A model generated the notes under the pieces. It was not told the DNA's origin. It was given only the letters and a program-made list of their open reading frames with translations, and made no database searches. Shown here in pieces: positions 33,736 to 42,098 of a stretch of DNA of 64,000 nt; the stretch's first letter is position 1; each line of letters opens with the position of its first letter. Source of the DNA: Haloarcula sp. CBA1127 (GTDB taxonomy: Archaea > Halobacteriota > Halobacteria > Halobacteriales > Haloarculaceae); the NCBI RefSeq assembly GCF_001485575.1, contig NZ_BCNB01000006.1:1364001-1428000 (forward strand), given 5' to 3'. The position numbers were made by a program, and so were the translations under genes.

Positions 33736-35151
33736 GAGGCCCATTGCGGCGAGGGCGTGAGTAATGCCGGCGATGAGCGGCACGAGCAGCACCGTCCGCA
33801 TGATGAACAACGCCACGAGGTCCCGAAACCGGATGGGGACGTCACTAAACATGTCCATCATCATCGGGCCGACGCTGGAGAAGAAGATGAGCTGCGAGAC
33901 GGCCAGCACGCCGACAAAGAACTTTGCCTTCACTGCCGTCTCAGTCACGAGCAGGATGGGGACGTACATCTCGGTGATTCCGACGATGGTCGCCGGCGCC
34001 ACCACCTCTGCGTTCGGGATTCCGAGCGCAGCGATGACCGGTGTCAGCGGACGACCGAGAATGTCGAAGAGTGGGGTGTGTGCCGAGAGCAGCGTTGCGG
34101 CGAGTCCAACAGCGAGGATGGTTCCCAGGATGAGACTAGTGAGCTTCAGGCCGTCGACGAAGCCCCGCTTGGCTGCTTGCACGAACGTCTCCCCTTCCTT
34201 GGCCTTCCCGACGGCCTCGCTGACCGCCAGCCGGACGTAATCTGCTGGCGTTCCGGAGAACGCGAGCTCCGGGTCGGGTTCAGCGATGTACTCTTCGGGA
34301 ATTCTGGAGATAGGCGGCACCCGGACCAGAATAACACCGGTGACGACGACACAGAAGAAGTACGCTCCGAAGATGAGCGGGAATTTCGGGAGCATATCGA
34401 GCGTGGCGGCGACGACGCCGACGAAGCCGATTGACACCGTCGAAAAGCACGTCGCGATGGTAAACACGTCGCGCTTGTGGTAGCCGCCGGCTTCGAAGAC
34501 ATTGCGGGTGACGTAGAGGCCGACGCTGTAGGAGCCGACCCACGATGCGAGACTGTCCAGTGCAGCCCGCCCCGGGACTCTGAACAGCGGGCGCATTACC
34601 GGCCTCGCGAGCGTTCCGACGAACTCCAGCCCGCCGAGTTCGACGAATATCGTGATGAAGATGGCCCCGATGGGGATGATGACGCCAACGCTGTACACCA
34701 GCGTTCCCCACATCAGCCCGCCGGTACTGGGCGTGTGGAGCCACTCGGGCCCGAGTTTGAAGAACATCACCGGCGCGATGAGTACGCCGGCGACTCGGAG
34801 TGCCCAAAAGACTCCCGAGGTCTCGAATGATGACAGGTCGTACCCCCCGACCTCGCCGCCACTGGCCATCGCGACCGTCGTCAGTATCCCACCGGCGAGG
34901 ATGATACCCAGCGAGTAGACGCCGACGGCATCCGGGAACGTCCCGGTTATGTTGCTGACAACGATGTCGAACGGGACTGTAATCTCACCCTGATACGGGA
35001 CCGGCAGGAGGAAGAACACTCCACCGATGAGAAACGCGATCAGGAACTTCAGCACCGGCCACGCTTCGTATTCGTGCAGGTCGATATCGTCAATGTCCCT
35101 TGCCGCTGGTTCAGTGTCGACCGTGTACGTGTTGCCTGTTTCGGTAGACAT
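33730..35151 (-). CDS. YjiH-family membrane transporter (nucleoside-recognition/Gate domains)
   Basis: About 473 residues with 10 or so membrane helices (KFLIAFLIGGVFFLLPVPY, GVYSLGIILAGGILTTVAMA, LVYSVGVIIPIGAIFITIFV, VGLAATLLSAHTPLFDILGR) and the Gate-like nucleoside recognition pattern VPGRAALDSLASWVGSYSVG. YjiH proteins are uncharacterised transporters that often neighbour hut genes, so a role in histidine or urocanate uptake is a reasonable inference. The ATG at 35151 is used; the in-frame TTG six bases earlier adds two residues only. It overlaps the regulator tail-to-tail by 6 bases. Confidence 0.85.
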   Translation of the reverse strand: MSTETGNTYTVDTEPAARDIDDIDLHEYEAWPVLKFLIAFLIGGVFFLLPVPYQGEITVPFDIVVSNITGTFPDAVGVYSLGIILAGGILTTVAMASGGEVGGYDLSSFETSGVFWALRVAGVLIAPVMFFKLGPEWLHTPSTGGLMWGTLVYSVGVIIPIGAIFITIFVELGGLEFVGTLARPVMRPLFRVPGRAALDSLASWVGSYSVGLYVTRNVFEAGGYHKRDVFTIATCFSTVSIGFVGVVAATLDMLPKFPLIFGAYFFCVVVTGVILVRVPPISRIPEEYIAEPDPELAFSGTPADYVRLAVSEAVGKAKEGETFVQAAKRGFVDGLKLTSLILGTILAVGLAATLLSAHTPLFDILGRPLTPVIAALGIPNAEVVAPATIVGITEMYVPILLVTETAVKAKFFVGVLAVSQLIFFSSVGPMMMDMFSDVPIRFRDLVALFIMRTVLLVPLIAGITHALAAMGLL

Positions 35152-35304
35152 TACCAAACAATACTCTCATTTGATAGTTAGTCCTGAAACCACCGTGTGG
35201 AACCATTTTTATCAGTGTCTACGCCAGCGACCGTGCGCGAGATTCAGCAAACAGACGAGGCCATCAGAACGACTATGTATCACCAATGAATATCACTAGG
35301 TGGT

Positions 35305-36237
35305 ATGAGCGATTCCGATTCATTCGAACAGTTCAGCGACGTCGGCGAGGCGGAAGTCACACGCGCAATCGGGCAGGAATGGACCGAGGAGTTCATGGAC
35401 TTCTCGGACTCCGACGTCATCATCGTCGGTGGCGGCCCGTCGGGGCTGATGGCCGCGAAGGAACTCGCCGAGCGCGGCGTGCAGGTGATGGTCGTCGAGA
35501 AGAACAACTACCTCGGCGGCGGCTTCTGGCTCGGCGGCTTCCTGATGAACAAGGTCACTGTCCGCGACCCCGCACAGCAGGTGCTCGACGAACTCGACGT
35601 CGACCACAAGCAGTCCAAGGACAGCGAGGGCCTCTACGTCGCCAACGGACCGGAGGCCTGTTCCGGCCTCATCAAGGCCGCCTGCGACGCCGGCGCGAAG
35701 ATGCAGAACATGACGGAGTTCACCGACATCGTCATCCGCGAGGACCACCGCGTCGGCGGCATCGTGATGAACTGGACGCCGGTCCACGCGCTCCCCCGAG
35801 AGATTACCTGCGTCGACCCGATTGCCGTCGAGGCCGACCTCGTCATCGACGCGACGGGCCACGACGCGATGGCGGTCAAGAAACTCGACGAGCGCGGCGT
35901 TCTCAATGCGCCGGGCCTCGAAGACGAAGCCAGCGGCATGGATCAGACCGACGACGACACCTACGGCGCGCCCGGCCACGACTCGCCCGGCCACGACTCG
36001 ATGTGGGTCGGCGAGAGCGAGGACGCTGTCGTCGAACACACCGGTCTCGCCCACGACGGCCTCGTCGTTACTGGCATGGCCACCGCGACCACCTACGGCC
36101 TCCCGCGCATGGGGCCGACGTTCGGTGCCATGCTCGTCTCCGGCAAGCGTGCCGCGCAGGTCGCGCTTGATGAACTTGAAGTCGACGCCGAGCCGGTCGA
36201 CGTTACGAGCCGCGACGCAACCCCCGCTGACGACTGA
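35305..36237 (+). CDS. thi4: Thi4-type thiazole synthase (Cys-dependent, likely single-turnover)
   Basis: 310 residues. Makes the thiamine thiazole (ADP-thiazole) from NAD, glycine and a sulfur donor. The dinucleotide motif is [20 protein letters not shown] (about 38-57), followed by [14 protein letters not shown]. The active-site region reads [20 protein letters not shown] with Cys169, as in yeast and Haloferax, where the enzyme's own Cys gives the sulfur; methanogen enzymes have His and use sulfide. Acidic C-terminal region with [10 protein letters not shown] is extra. It is thiamine-pathway neighbour to the ThiR-like regulators and TenA genes within the window. Promoter region shared with YjiH. 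Confidence 0.95.
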   Translation: MSDSDSFEQFSDVGEAEVTRAIGQEWTEEFMDFSDSDVIIVGGGPSGLMAAKELAERGVQVMVVEKNNYLGGGFWLGGFLMNKVTVRDPAQQVLDELDVDHKQSKDSEGLYVANGPEACSGLIKAACDAGAKMQNMTEFTDIVIREDHRVGGIVMNWTPVHALPREITCVDPIAVEADLVIDATGHDAMAVKKLDERGVLNAPGLEDEASGMDQTDDDTYGAPGHDSPGHDSMWVGESEDAVVEHTGLAHDGLVVTGMATATTYGLPRMGPTFGAMLVSGKRAAQVALDELEVDAEPVDVTSRDATPADD

Positions 36238-36329
36238 AATCCTCCCACGCCCCTCTGGTTTTTATACGACTAGTTTTTCTCGATTTAGTTATCTATTCAA
36301 GCCATAATATCGCACTAATACAAACAATT

Positions 36330-36857
36330 ATGCAAGCGTGCGACAATTATGTTAGTGATTATCAACCAATGTCCGAAGAGATGCAGCGGAGCGACAACCA
36401 CAGGCCTGACGAGTCAGTCGGCGGCGAGATCTCGGTCCACCTCTGGAGTCGGCGGCCGGTCTGTGGCCCCCGAACGACAGCCATTGACCGGTTCACAGAA
36501 CTCGCCGCAACGGGAATTGTCGATGACTTCGATATCCAGACGTGGCCCGAGGAAATTCCCGTATCCCAGCGGACCGAACACGGCGAGGTGCTGGCGACTG
36601 TCGACCGGTACGAACAGTGGGCAACGGAACGTGGGCTGAGTCTCCGACCGCCGTTCGAGACGCGGACCTCGTCGCTACTCGTCGGCGGCAGTACCGAGGT
36701 GCTTCGACTCCCGATGATAGCCGTCGCCGTCTACGCGAACGACGATCTTGTCGGCGTGTACCCGTGTACTGATGGGGAAACAACGTGGTCTGTCACCGAT
36801 TGCATTGACTCACTCACGACGGAACCGGCCGGGCTTCCCCACCAGTCCGAGTCCTGA
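36330..36857 (+). CDS. conserved haloarchaeal protein, unknown function
   Basis: 175 residues, unrecognised. Distinct features: IGG-type segment GGEISVHLWSRRPVCGPRTT, TAIDRFTELAATGIVDDFDI with two helices, and a paired-Cys layout (Cys in VCGPR and YPCTD). Reminiscent of small haloarchaeal proteins with an HTH-like core, but I cannot place it. CATAATATCG at about 36302 puts a leaderless start near the chosen ATG; an alternative ATG at 36369 has its own AATTATGTTAG TATA candidate. The upstream 90 bases are AT-rich, likely promoter. Confidence 0.6.
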   Translation: MQACDNYVSDYQPMSEEMQRSDNHRPDESVGGEISVHLWSRRPVCGPRTTAIDRFTELAATGIVDDFDIQTWPEEIPVSQRTEHGEVLATVDRYEQWATERGLSLRPPFETRTSSLLVGGSTEVLRLPMIAVAVYANDDLVGVYPCTDGETTWSVTDCIDSLTTEPAGLPHQSES

Positions 36858-37045
36858 TATCCCCTTGGGACGACGCACTCTGTCGCCGATGGCGTCCAGT
36901 ATAGCGCTGCTTTGCCGAGCCCGTCCCTGATTCTGGAGCGCCAGATTGACCTGTCCGCTCTGGTTCTCTACTCTGGCGACTACTCAACAGAGGAGAATAA
37001 CGGATACACAAACGGTATTACCGGCCGATACCACTGACCAATACA

Positions 37046-37807
37046 ATGGAGTCCGTGACGCTGTACCGCACCCCGACGGCGGTCGCCGACACCGACGCCA
37101 TCGCCGACTGGCTCGACGCGCGGGTCGAGGCTACCGTCTCCGTCCGGGACCGGTTTCTCACGCTGCACGGCGACTCGGAACTGGCGGAGTCGTTCGCCGA
37201 GGCGCGGGTACTCTCGCCGTACGACCGCGAGACCGGGAACACGATGCTGGGTATCGTCCGCTATGAGGAACGAGCACTGGAGTCGCCTGAACGGGCCGGC
37301 GGCGTCATCTACGACGGGCTGGCTGTCCAGGGCGCGCTCCACGAGCGAATCCCCGAGTCCGAGCGGTCACTCGACCACCTCCACGTTCCGCTGCTGGACC
37401 GCGTCATCGGGACCTGGGGTGACCACGACGGCCGTTGGCACAAGCGTGTGAACGTCCTCGGCCAGCCCGCTATCGTCTCGGTGCCGGGGCTCTACGAAGC
37501 CCCCGCAAAACCCGAGCAGTACTACAAGGAACAGCAGAAACACGCCCTGCTCGGCGGCGGCGCACCGCCCCGGGAAGTGCTGGAAAACGAAGTTGAGGGC
37601 GAGTTCCTCATCGAGGACGACCCGCGGACGACCGACGCGCTCAAGGGATACGTCCTGCAGGCCTACCACTACCTCGACACTGGCGAGGCGTTCTGTGACG
37701 AGGAAACCTGCCGGCTCCACAACCACCACCGCCAGCCCGGCGTCGTCGCCGCACAGCTACGAGAGCCTGAATTCTGTCCGGAGCACGCCGAACGGTACCG
37801 GCCATAG
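37046..37807 (+). CDS. DUF6775-like putative metallopeptidase
   Basis: 253 residues. I place it tentatively in the archaeal DUF6775 group of putative metallopeptidases from the N-terminal layout (TAVADTDAIADWLDARVEAT) and the C-terminal block CDEETCRLHNHHRQPG... and EFCPEHAERY. The C-terminal Cys/His cluster (C-x4-C, LHNHH, C-x2-H) suggests bound metal. Start ATG follows GATACCACTGACCAATACA; no good alternative. It is convergent with the methyltransferase. No function is known for the family. Confidence 0.68.
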   Translation: MESVTLYRTPTAVADTDAIADWLDARVEATVSVRDRFLTLHGDSELAESFAEARVLSPYDRETGNTMLGIVRYEERALESPERAGGVIYDGLAVQGALHERIPESERSLDHLHVPLLDRVIGTWGDHDGRWHKRVNVLGQPAIVSVPGLYEAPAKPEQYYKEQQKHALLGGGAPPREVLENEVEGEFLIEDDPRTTDALKGYVLQAYHYLDTGEAFCDEETCRLHNHHRQPGVVAAQLREPEFCPEHAERYRP

Positions 37808-37825
37808 CAGCCCGATTTACGTCCG

Positions 37826-38476
37826 CTACGGCACAGTTCCACACAGCAGGCCGAGAAACCCCCCGGCGAAGGTCTCGTACCGTCTGTCCACCGTCCGCTC
37901 GGTGAGTCGCTCGCGGGCCGCCCGCACCCGCCGCTCGAACGCGCTGGCGTGTGACTGTCTGGATAGCCGCGTCCCCGGCGCGGACAGACGGACGAACCCC
38001 TCGAACGCAAGGTTCAGTGGCGCGGCGATGGCGCTGGGACTCCGCTGGAAGTTCAGCAGGGCGACACGGCCGCCGGAGGCGACACTGTCACACCACGCGT
38101 CGACCGCCGCTGCAGGGTCCTCGAAGATGCCAGCGACGAACGTCGCCAGGACGGCATCGGCCGCTCGAACTGGCGGGCGAGCGGCGTCGGCCTGCACGTA
38201 GTGTACGGCTCCGCCGGTTCTGGCGGGTCGGTCGCGTGCGCGGTCGAGCATCCCTCGTGTCACGTCGATACCGACGACTTGACCCGACGGGCCGACTCGC
38301 TCGCGGAGCGCCGGCACATTTGCGCCAGTGCCACAGCCCATCTCGACGACGGTGTCGCCGGGTGCAAGCGACAGCGAGTCCGCCGTTCGGTCGCGCCAGG
38401 ACGCCACGCCGGGCGCATTCGCGACCCAGTCGTACACCCGCGCCCACCGGCCGTAGAACGATTGCGCGTCGGTCAC
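37826..38476 (-). CDS. class I SAM-dependent methyltransferase
   Basis: 216 residues starting with GTG. Motif I is VVEMGCGTGANVPALRERVG, followed by VVGIDVTRGMLDRARDRP and YVQADAARPPV, a UbiE/arsenite methyltransferase-like arrangement. Substrate is not known. The GTG overlaps the stop of the upstream ThiR-like regulator by four bases, so the two are translationally coupled and share the operon that begins at dcd. Could modify a lipid or quinone; no thiamine link is visible beyond context. Confidence 0.88.
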   Translation of the reverse strand: MTDAQSFYGRWARVYDWVANAPGVASWRDRTADSLSLAPGDTVVEMGCGTGANVPALRERVGPSGQVVGIDVTRGMLDRARDRPARTGGAVHYVQADAARPPVRAADAVLATFVAGIFEDPAAAVDAWCDSVASGGRVALLNFQRSPSAIAAPLNLAFEGFVRLSAPGTRLSRQSHASAFERRVRAARERLTERTVDRRYETFAGGFLGLLCGTVP

Positions 38477-39369
38477 AGAATTTCGCGTGCCGTTTCAGCG
38501 ACCGACACAGCGTCGTCCCCGAGCAGGTACACCACCGGCTCGATCCCCATCGCGCCGGTGTGGTAGAGCACGTCAGCCGCCGGGTTGTCGGCCAGCGCGG
38601 CCGCGACGGCCGGCTCGACGCTGTCCTCGGCGTCGAACTCGACCACGGTCCGACCGGCATCTCGAAGCGCGGTCACGACGCCGTCGTCGTACCGGACGTT
38701 TAGCACCGCGCGGGCGTCGCTCCCGGCGGCCCGCGCCGCAAGCAGCAGCGTCGCGACGTGCTCGCTGACGCCGAACTCCGGGTCCGCCGGAATCGTTGCC
38801 CGTCCTTTCACGTCGAGAATCCGCCCCGGGACGGCGGCCACGTCCTCGATGCTGTCGGCCTCGGGGAGACACTGAACGAGGTTCGACCCCACCGCCGGAA
38901 TAAGCGTCGCGAACCCGCTGGTGTTTTCCAGCACGCTGAGTCCGCGCCGAACCGATGCGAGCGTCCGCTCGGCCGACCGGAGCTGTGAGTCCGGGTCATG
39001 AACGGCGAACTCGTCGTCGTAGTCGCCCAGCTCCGGGACTGCCTCCTCGTGTATCTGTGCCAGCACGCCGCCCTGTTCGAGTTCGCGGATGAACACCTCT
39101 GTCTCGACCAGCGCCTGAACGGAACTCATATCGCCATCGGCCAGCCCGTCAGCCAACCGCTCAACGAGTTCCTCCAGCCCGCGATGGGCCAGCAGGTCGT
39201 CGTGGCGCGCCACGTCGCCGTGGACGTACTTCGAGACCGCGCTCTGGCTGATACCGAGCAGGTCGGCGACCTCGGACTGGGTCAGCCCGCGCTCTCTGAG
39301 GGCGTCGGCCAGCAGCGAGCGAAACGTCGGCAGGAAGTCGTCGACGACGATTTCCTCGATGAATCGCAC
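38473..39369 (-). CDS. thiR: ThiR-like regulator: HTH + ThiN thiamine-phosphate-binding domain
   Basis: 298 residues starting with GTG. N-terminal XRE-type HTH (LTQSEVADLLGISQSAVSKY, about 28-48), a central helical linker, then ThiN domain (ALVETEVFIREL... to CLPEADSIEDVAAVPGRIL, VLNVRYDDGVVTAL, GAMGIEPVVYLLG). This is the architecture of archaeal ThiR, which senses thiamine phosphate and represses thiamine genes. Its start overlaps the TAG of the 21-codon ORF by one base, and its TGA overlaps the methyltransferase GTG by four bases. It is the more distant of two ThiR-like genes here, so its regulon may differ. Confidence 0.87.
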   Translation of the reverse strand: MRFIEEIVVDDFLPTFRSLLADALRERGLTQSEVADLLGISQSAVSKYVHGDVARHDDLLAHRGLEELVERLADGLADGDMSSVQALVETEVFIRELEQGGVLAQIHEEAVPELGDYDDEFAVHDPDSQLRSAERTLASVRRGLSVLENTSGFATLIPAVGSNLVQCLPEADSIEDVAAVPGRILDVKGRATIPADPEFGVSEHVATLLLAARAAGSDARAVLNVRYDDGVVTALRDAGRTVVEFDAEDSVEPAVAAALADNPAADVLYHTGAMGIEPVVYLLGDDAVSVAETAREIL

Positions 39370-39434
39370 TATTGGTCGCCTCCGAACTCAATCTCGTTTC
39401 TCACCGATACCGTGATGCCACGCGTTGCGGGCAT
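39369..39434 (-). CDS. possible 21-residue ORF linking dcd and thiR-like gene
   Basis: The ORF encodes [20 protein letters not shown] plus a final Q. Its ATG overlaps the dcd stop (TGATG) and its TAG overlaps the GTG of the ThiR-like gene (TAGTG), so it could carry ribosomes from dcd to the regulator. Its last seven residues, EFGGDQ and the preceding charged residue, repeat the end of dcd. The alternative reading is that it is a remnant of a duplicated dcd 3' end. Real translation is not shown. Confidence 0.4.
   Translation of the reverse strand: MPATRGITVSVRNEIEFGGDQ
39373..39390 (-). repeat. downstream copy of dcd 3' end
   Basis: Minus-strand GAGTTCGGAGGCGACCAA repeats GAGTTCGGAGGCGATCAG at the end of dcd (39438-39455) with an offset of 65 bases. 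Both encode EFGGDQ and are followed by a stop; the two codon differences are synonymous and the stops differ (TAG versus TGA). Confidence 0.65.
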
Positions 39435-39436
39435 CA
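39412..39436. repeat. 8-bp perfect inverted repeat at the dcd stop
   Basis: GTGATGCC at 39412-39419 and GGCATCAC at 39429-39436 flank a 9-base spacer. The element covers the dcd stop codon and the start of the 21-codon ORF, so it could form an mRNA hairpin hiding that start, or be a trace of an inserted element between the two dcd 3' copies. Confidence 0.6.
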
Positions 39437-40021
39437 CTGATCGCCTCCGAACTCGCGGTCTCCCTGTATCTTGCTCGCCTGCGGCCCGGACTGGCCCTGA
39501 TACTTCGAGCCGCGCTCGGCCCCGTACGGGCGGTCGGCGGGGGTCTTGAGTTCCGTGAACGTGAGCTGTGAGATCCGCATTCCGGGTGTGAGCGCGACGG
39601 GCGCGGTGCCGAGGTTCGACAGTTCGAGCGTGATCTGGCCCTCGTACCCGGGGTCACACAGGCCGGCCGTCGCGTGGACCACGATTGCCAGGCGGCCCAG
39701 CGACGAGCGGCCTTCGACGTGGGCGATGAGGTCGTTGGGGATGGCGACGCGCTCGTGGGTCGTCCCCAGCACGAAGTCGCCGGGATGGAGGATGAACTCC
39801 CCACCCTCCTCAATGACCGTTTCCTCAACGTAGTCGGAGACTTCGTCCTCGGAGTTCGGGTGGATACAGGGGATGTTGGCGTGCTGGAACTCCAAAAACT
39901 CATGTCCGAGGCGGAGGTCGACGCTGGCGGGCTGAATCTGGATGTCCGGGTCGTCGAGCGGTTCGACGACGAGGTCACCCTGCTCCAGCCGTCGGAGAAT
40001 ATCCGCATCTGAGAGTATCAT
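39434..40021 (-). CDS. dcd: dCTP deaminase
   Basis: 195 residues; deaminates dCTP to dUTP for thymidylate synthesis. Signature segments: [70 protein letters not shown], and the C-terminal [12 protein letters not shown]. Normal family length. Promoter would lie in the 113-base gap before the YIP1 gene end. It heads a tight operon: 21-codon ORF, ThiR-like gene, methyltransferase. Its 3' end is duplicated 65 bases downstream. Confidence 0.96.
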   Translation of the reverse strand: MILSDADILRRLEQGDLVVEPLDDPDIQIQPASVDLRLGHEFLEFQHANIPCIHPNSEDEVSDYVEETVIEEGGEFILHPGDFVLGTTHERVAIPNDLIAHVEGRSSLGRLAIVVHATAGLCDPGYEGQITLELSNLGTAPVALTPGMRISQLTFTELKTPADRPYGAERGSKYQGQSGPQASKIQGDREFGGDQ

Positions 40022-40134
40022 GAGAGTGGCGTGTGCGGCCGGAAGCCTAAACTCCCCGATTCTCGTGCTGTCGGCTCTAACTGTTTTACGATATCTGCAG
40101 TGGCGAACACGTGACAGCCGTGCAGCCGACTGTA

Positions 40135-40857
40135 TCAGGCGGCTATCACGGGGAGCGTCGCGGCGATGACAGCGATGGCGACCGCTGCATACCTGCTGAT
40201 CCCGTGGACGACCCGGAGGCCGCCAGCCCAGACGTACGCCTGCCAGGCTGCGGTTCCGACCTGTATTGCGAGAAAGACGAACCCTGACAGCCCATTCTGT
40301 AGACGCTGAACCTGTTCGAGCAGCAGTTCCGGCGAAGATGCAGAGAGATCGGTATTGGCAGCGAAAAAGACGAGCGCAGCACCGCCGGCGGCAACGCCGA
40401 CAACAGACGGGAGCAGTCCCCAGGCAGTGATCTCCGCTGTCTCGCCCAACCGGCCGGAGCCACCGGTTAGCTTTGCACCGACATATAGACCGAGCATCAA
40501 TCCGATCCAGACGATGATGAAATCGACAAACAGCCCCGGAAGGACCTCAGTCGCATAGTCCCAGACGAGCGAGCCGACTTCGACAGTTCTCGTCGCCGGT
40601 TCGTCACAGCCGGAAACGGTTATTCCGCCGACGCCACCGTCTTCGCACATCAGCTCCGGGGGCCGAGCGGGATTGTCTCTCTCAACAGTGCCGGTGAACT
40701 GCGCGGCGAACAGCCGGAGCGCGACTCCGAGAACGACTGTGACGACGACGGCGATGCCGAGAGCGAGGCCACCGCCACGGAATCCGTTTAGCTGGCCGCG
40801 TCGTTGCTCGAAGAACGCCCCCGGTCGCAGGAGAAACGTTCGGATAGTGGAGGGCAT
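40135..40857 (-). CDS. YIP1-family membrane protein
   Basis: About 240 residues from ATG 40857 ([20 protein letters not shown]); the upstream in-frame ATG adds 16 less hydrophobic residues and is less likely. Membrane helices: [59 protein letters not shown], and two near the C-terminus ([15 protein letters not shown]). An extracellular loop holds two cysteines (LMCEDGG, SGCDEP) that may pair. YIP1 proteins are of unknown function in archaea. It is back to back with the pth2 promoter. Confidence 0.8.
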
Positions 40858-40955
40858 CTCCGGGGTGTGCTCGGCCACGGCGTATGTACTCTGTGGTATG
40901 TGCAACCGTGGAGGGAGTCCGACGGGAGTTTAAGTACGGGTGGCCATGTAATCGT

Positions 40956-41294
40956 ATGAAGCAGGCTATCGTCGCGCGGGCCGACATCGGTATGGGCGAG
41001 GGCAAACTCGCCGCCCAGGTTGCCCACGCCTCGCTGTCGGCCTACGAGGACGCCGGCCCGAAACCCCGCAAAGCCTGGAAGGGTGCGGGGCAGAAGAAAG
41101 TCGTCCTGAAGGCCACCAGCGAGTCCGAGCTGTTCGAACTCGCAGATGTGGCCGAGCGCGAAGGCCTGCCGCATGCGGTCGTCCGAGACGCCGGCCACAC
41201 ACAGCTCGACCCGGGAACCGTCACGGCCCTCGCCGTCGGCCCCGCCGAGGACGAGCTGGTGGACCGCGTCACCGGCGACCTGCCGCTGTTCTGA
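40956..41294 (+). CDS. pth2: peptidyl-tRNA hydrolase, Pth2 type
   Basis: 112 residues; recycles peptidyl-tRNA dropped from ribosomes. The family starts ([20 protein letters not shown]), [20 protein letters not shown] and the end [12 protein letters not shown] are characteristic. The ATG at 40956 is used instead of one 72 bases earlier, because that longer ORF contains non-conserved sequence and a TATA candidate (GTTTAAGTAC) lies at about 40928. It is 69 bases upstream of psmA, which has its own TATA box. Confidence 0.95.
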
Positions 41295-41315
41295 GGGCAG
41301 CGGCCCGCGATACGG

Positions 41316-41324
41316 TTATATAAG
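41316..41324 (+). promoter_or_regulatory. TATA box of the proteasome operon
   Basis: TTATATAAG, about 44 bases before the psmA ATG, would start transcription near 41346 and give a short leader of about 18 bases. It is independent of the pth2 promoter. Confidence 0.6.
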
Positions 41325-41363
41325 AGCAACCCTAACCTCAGGTGAACAACAACACGATACATT

Positions 41364-42098
41364 ATGCAAGGAAACGAACAACAGGCCTACGACCGCGGGA
41401 TTACCATCTTCTCCCCGGACGGACGCCTCTATCAGGTCGAGTACGCACGAGAAGCTGTCAAGCGCGGAACCGCAAGCGTGGGAGTTCGAACCAAGGACGG
41501 CGTGGTCATCGCCGCCGACCGCCACGCCCGGTCGCCGCTCATCGAGCGCGACAGCATCGAGAAGATCCACGAGATCGACTCCCATGTCGGTGTCGCTAGC
41601 GCGGGCCACGTGGCCGACGCACGCCAGCTTATCGACGTGGCGCGCCGGCAGTCACAGGTCAACCGCCTACGCTACGACGAGCCGGCCTCCGTCGAGTCCC
41701 TGACCAAGGAGATAACGGATTACATCCAGCAGTACACCCAGACTGGCGGCGCACGCCCGTTCGGTGTCGCGCTGCTGGTCGCCGGTATCGAGGACGGCGA
41801 ACCGCGCCTCTTCGAGACAGACCCCTCGGGGACGCCCTACGAGTGGCAGGCTGTCGCCATCGGCGGCTCCCGCGAGGACATTCAGTCGTTCCTCGAAGAC
41901 GAGTACGCCGAGGAGATGGACCTCGAAGGCGGCATCGAACTCGCGCTCCGTGCGCTGGCCTCGGTCAACGAGGACGGCCTCGACGCGACTGGTGTCGACA
42001 TCGCAACCATCGACGTGGAAACCGAGCAGTTCGAAAAGCTCGCCGAAGAGGACATCGCCGAGCGACTTGACGAGTTCGAACTCGGAGGTGAGGAATAA
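41364..42098 (+). CDS. psmA: 20S proteasome alpha subunit
   Basis: 244 residues. N-terminal alpha signature YDRGITIFSPDGRLYQVEYA (residues 9-28, the gating helix region) then KRGTASVGVRTKDGVVIAAD. Forms the outer heptameric rings that gate the proteolytic chamber; partners include PAN-type ATPases and perhaps other AAA proteins. The stop TAA overlaps the psmB ATG (TAATG), so alpha and beta are coupled. The C-terminus ends ELGGEE. Confidence 0.98.
   Translation: MQGNEQQAYDRGITIFSPDGRLYQVEYAREAVKRGTASVGVRTKDGVVIAADRHARSPLIERDSIEKIHEIDSHVGVASAGHVADARQLIDVARRQSQVNRLRYDEPASVESLTKEITDYIQQYTQTGGARPFGVALLVAGIEDGEPRLFETDPSGTPYEWQAVAIGGSREDIQSFLEDEYAEEMDLEGGIELALRALASVNEDGLDATGVDIATIDVETEQFEKLAEEDIAERLDEFELGGEE

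Noticed and set aside
36240-36330. AT-rich stretch as an origin or integration site
   Set aside because: It is short, with only promoter-like elements, and no Orc/Cdc6 gene or origin repeat is near.
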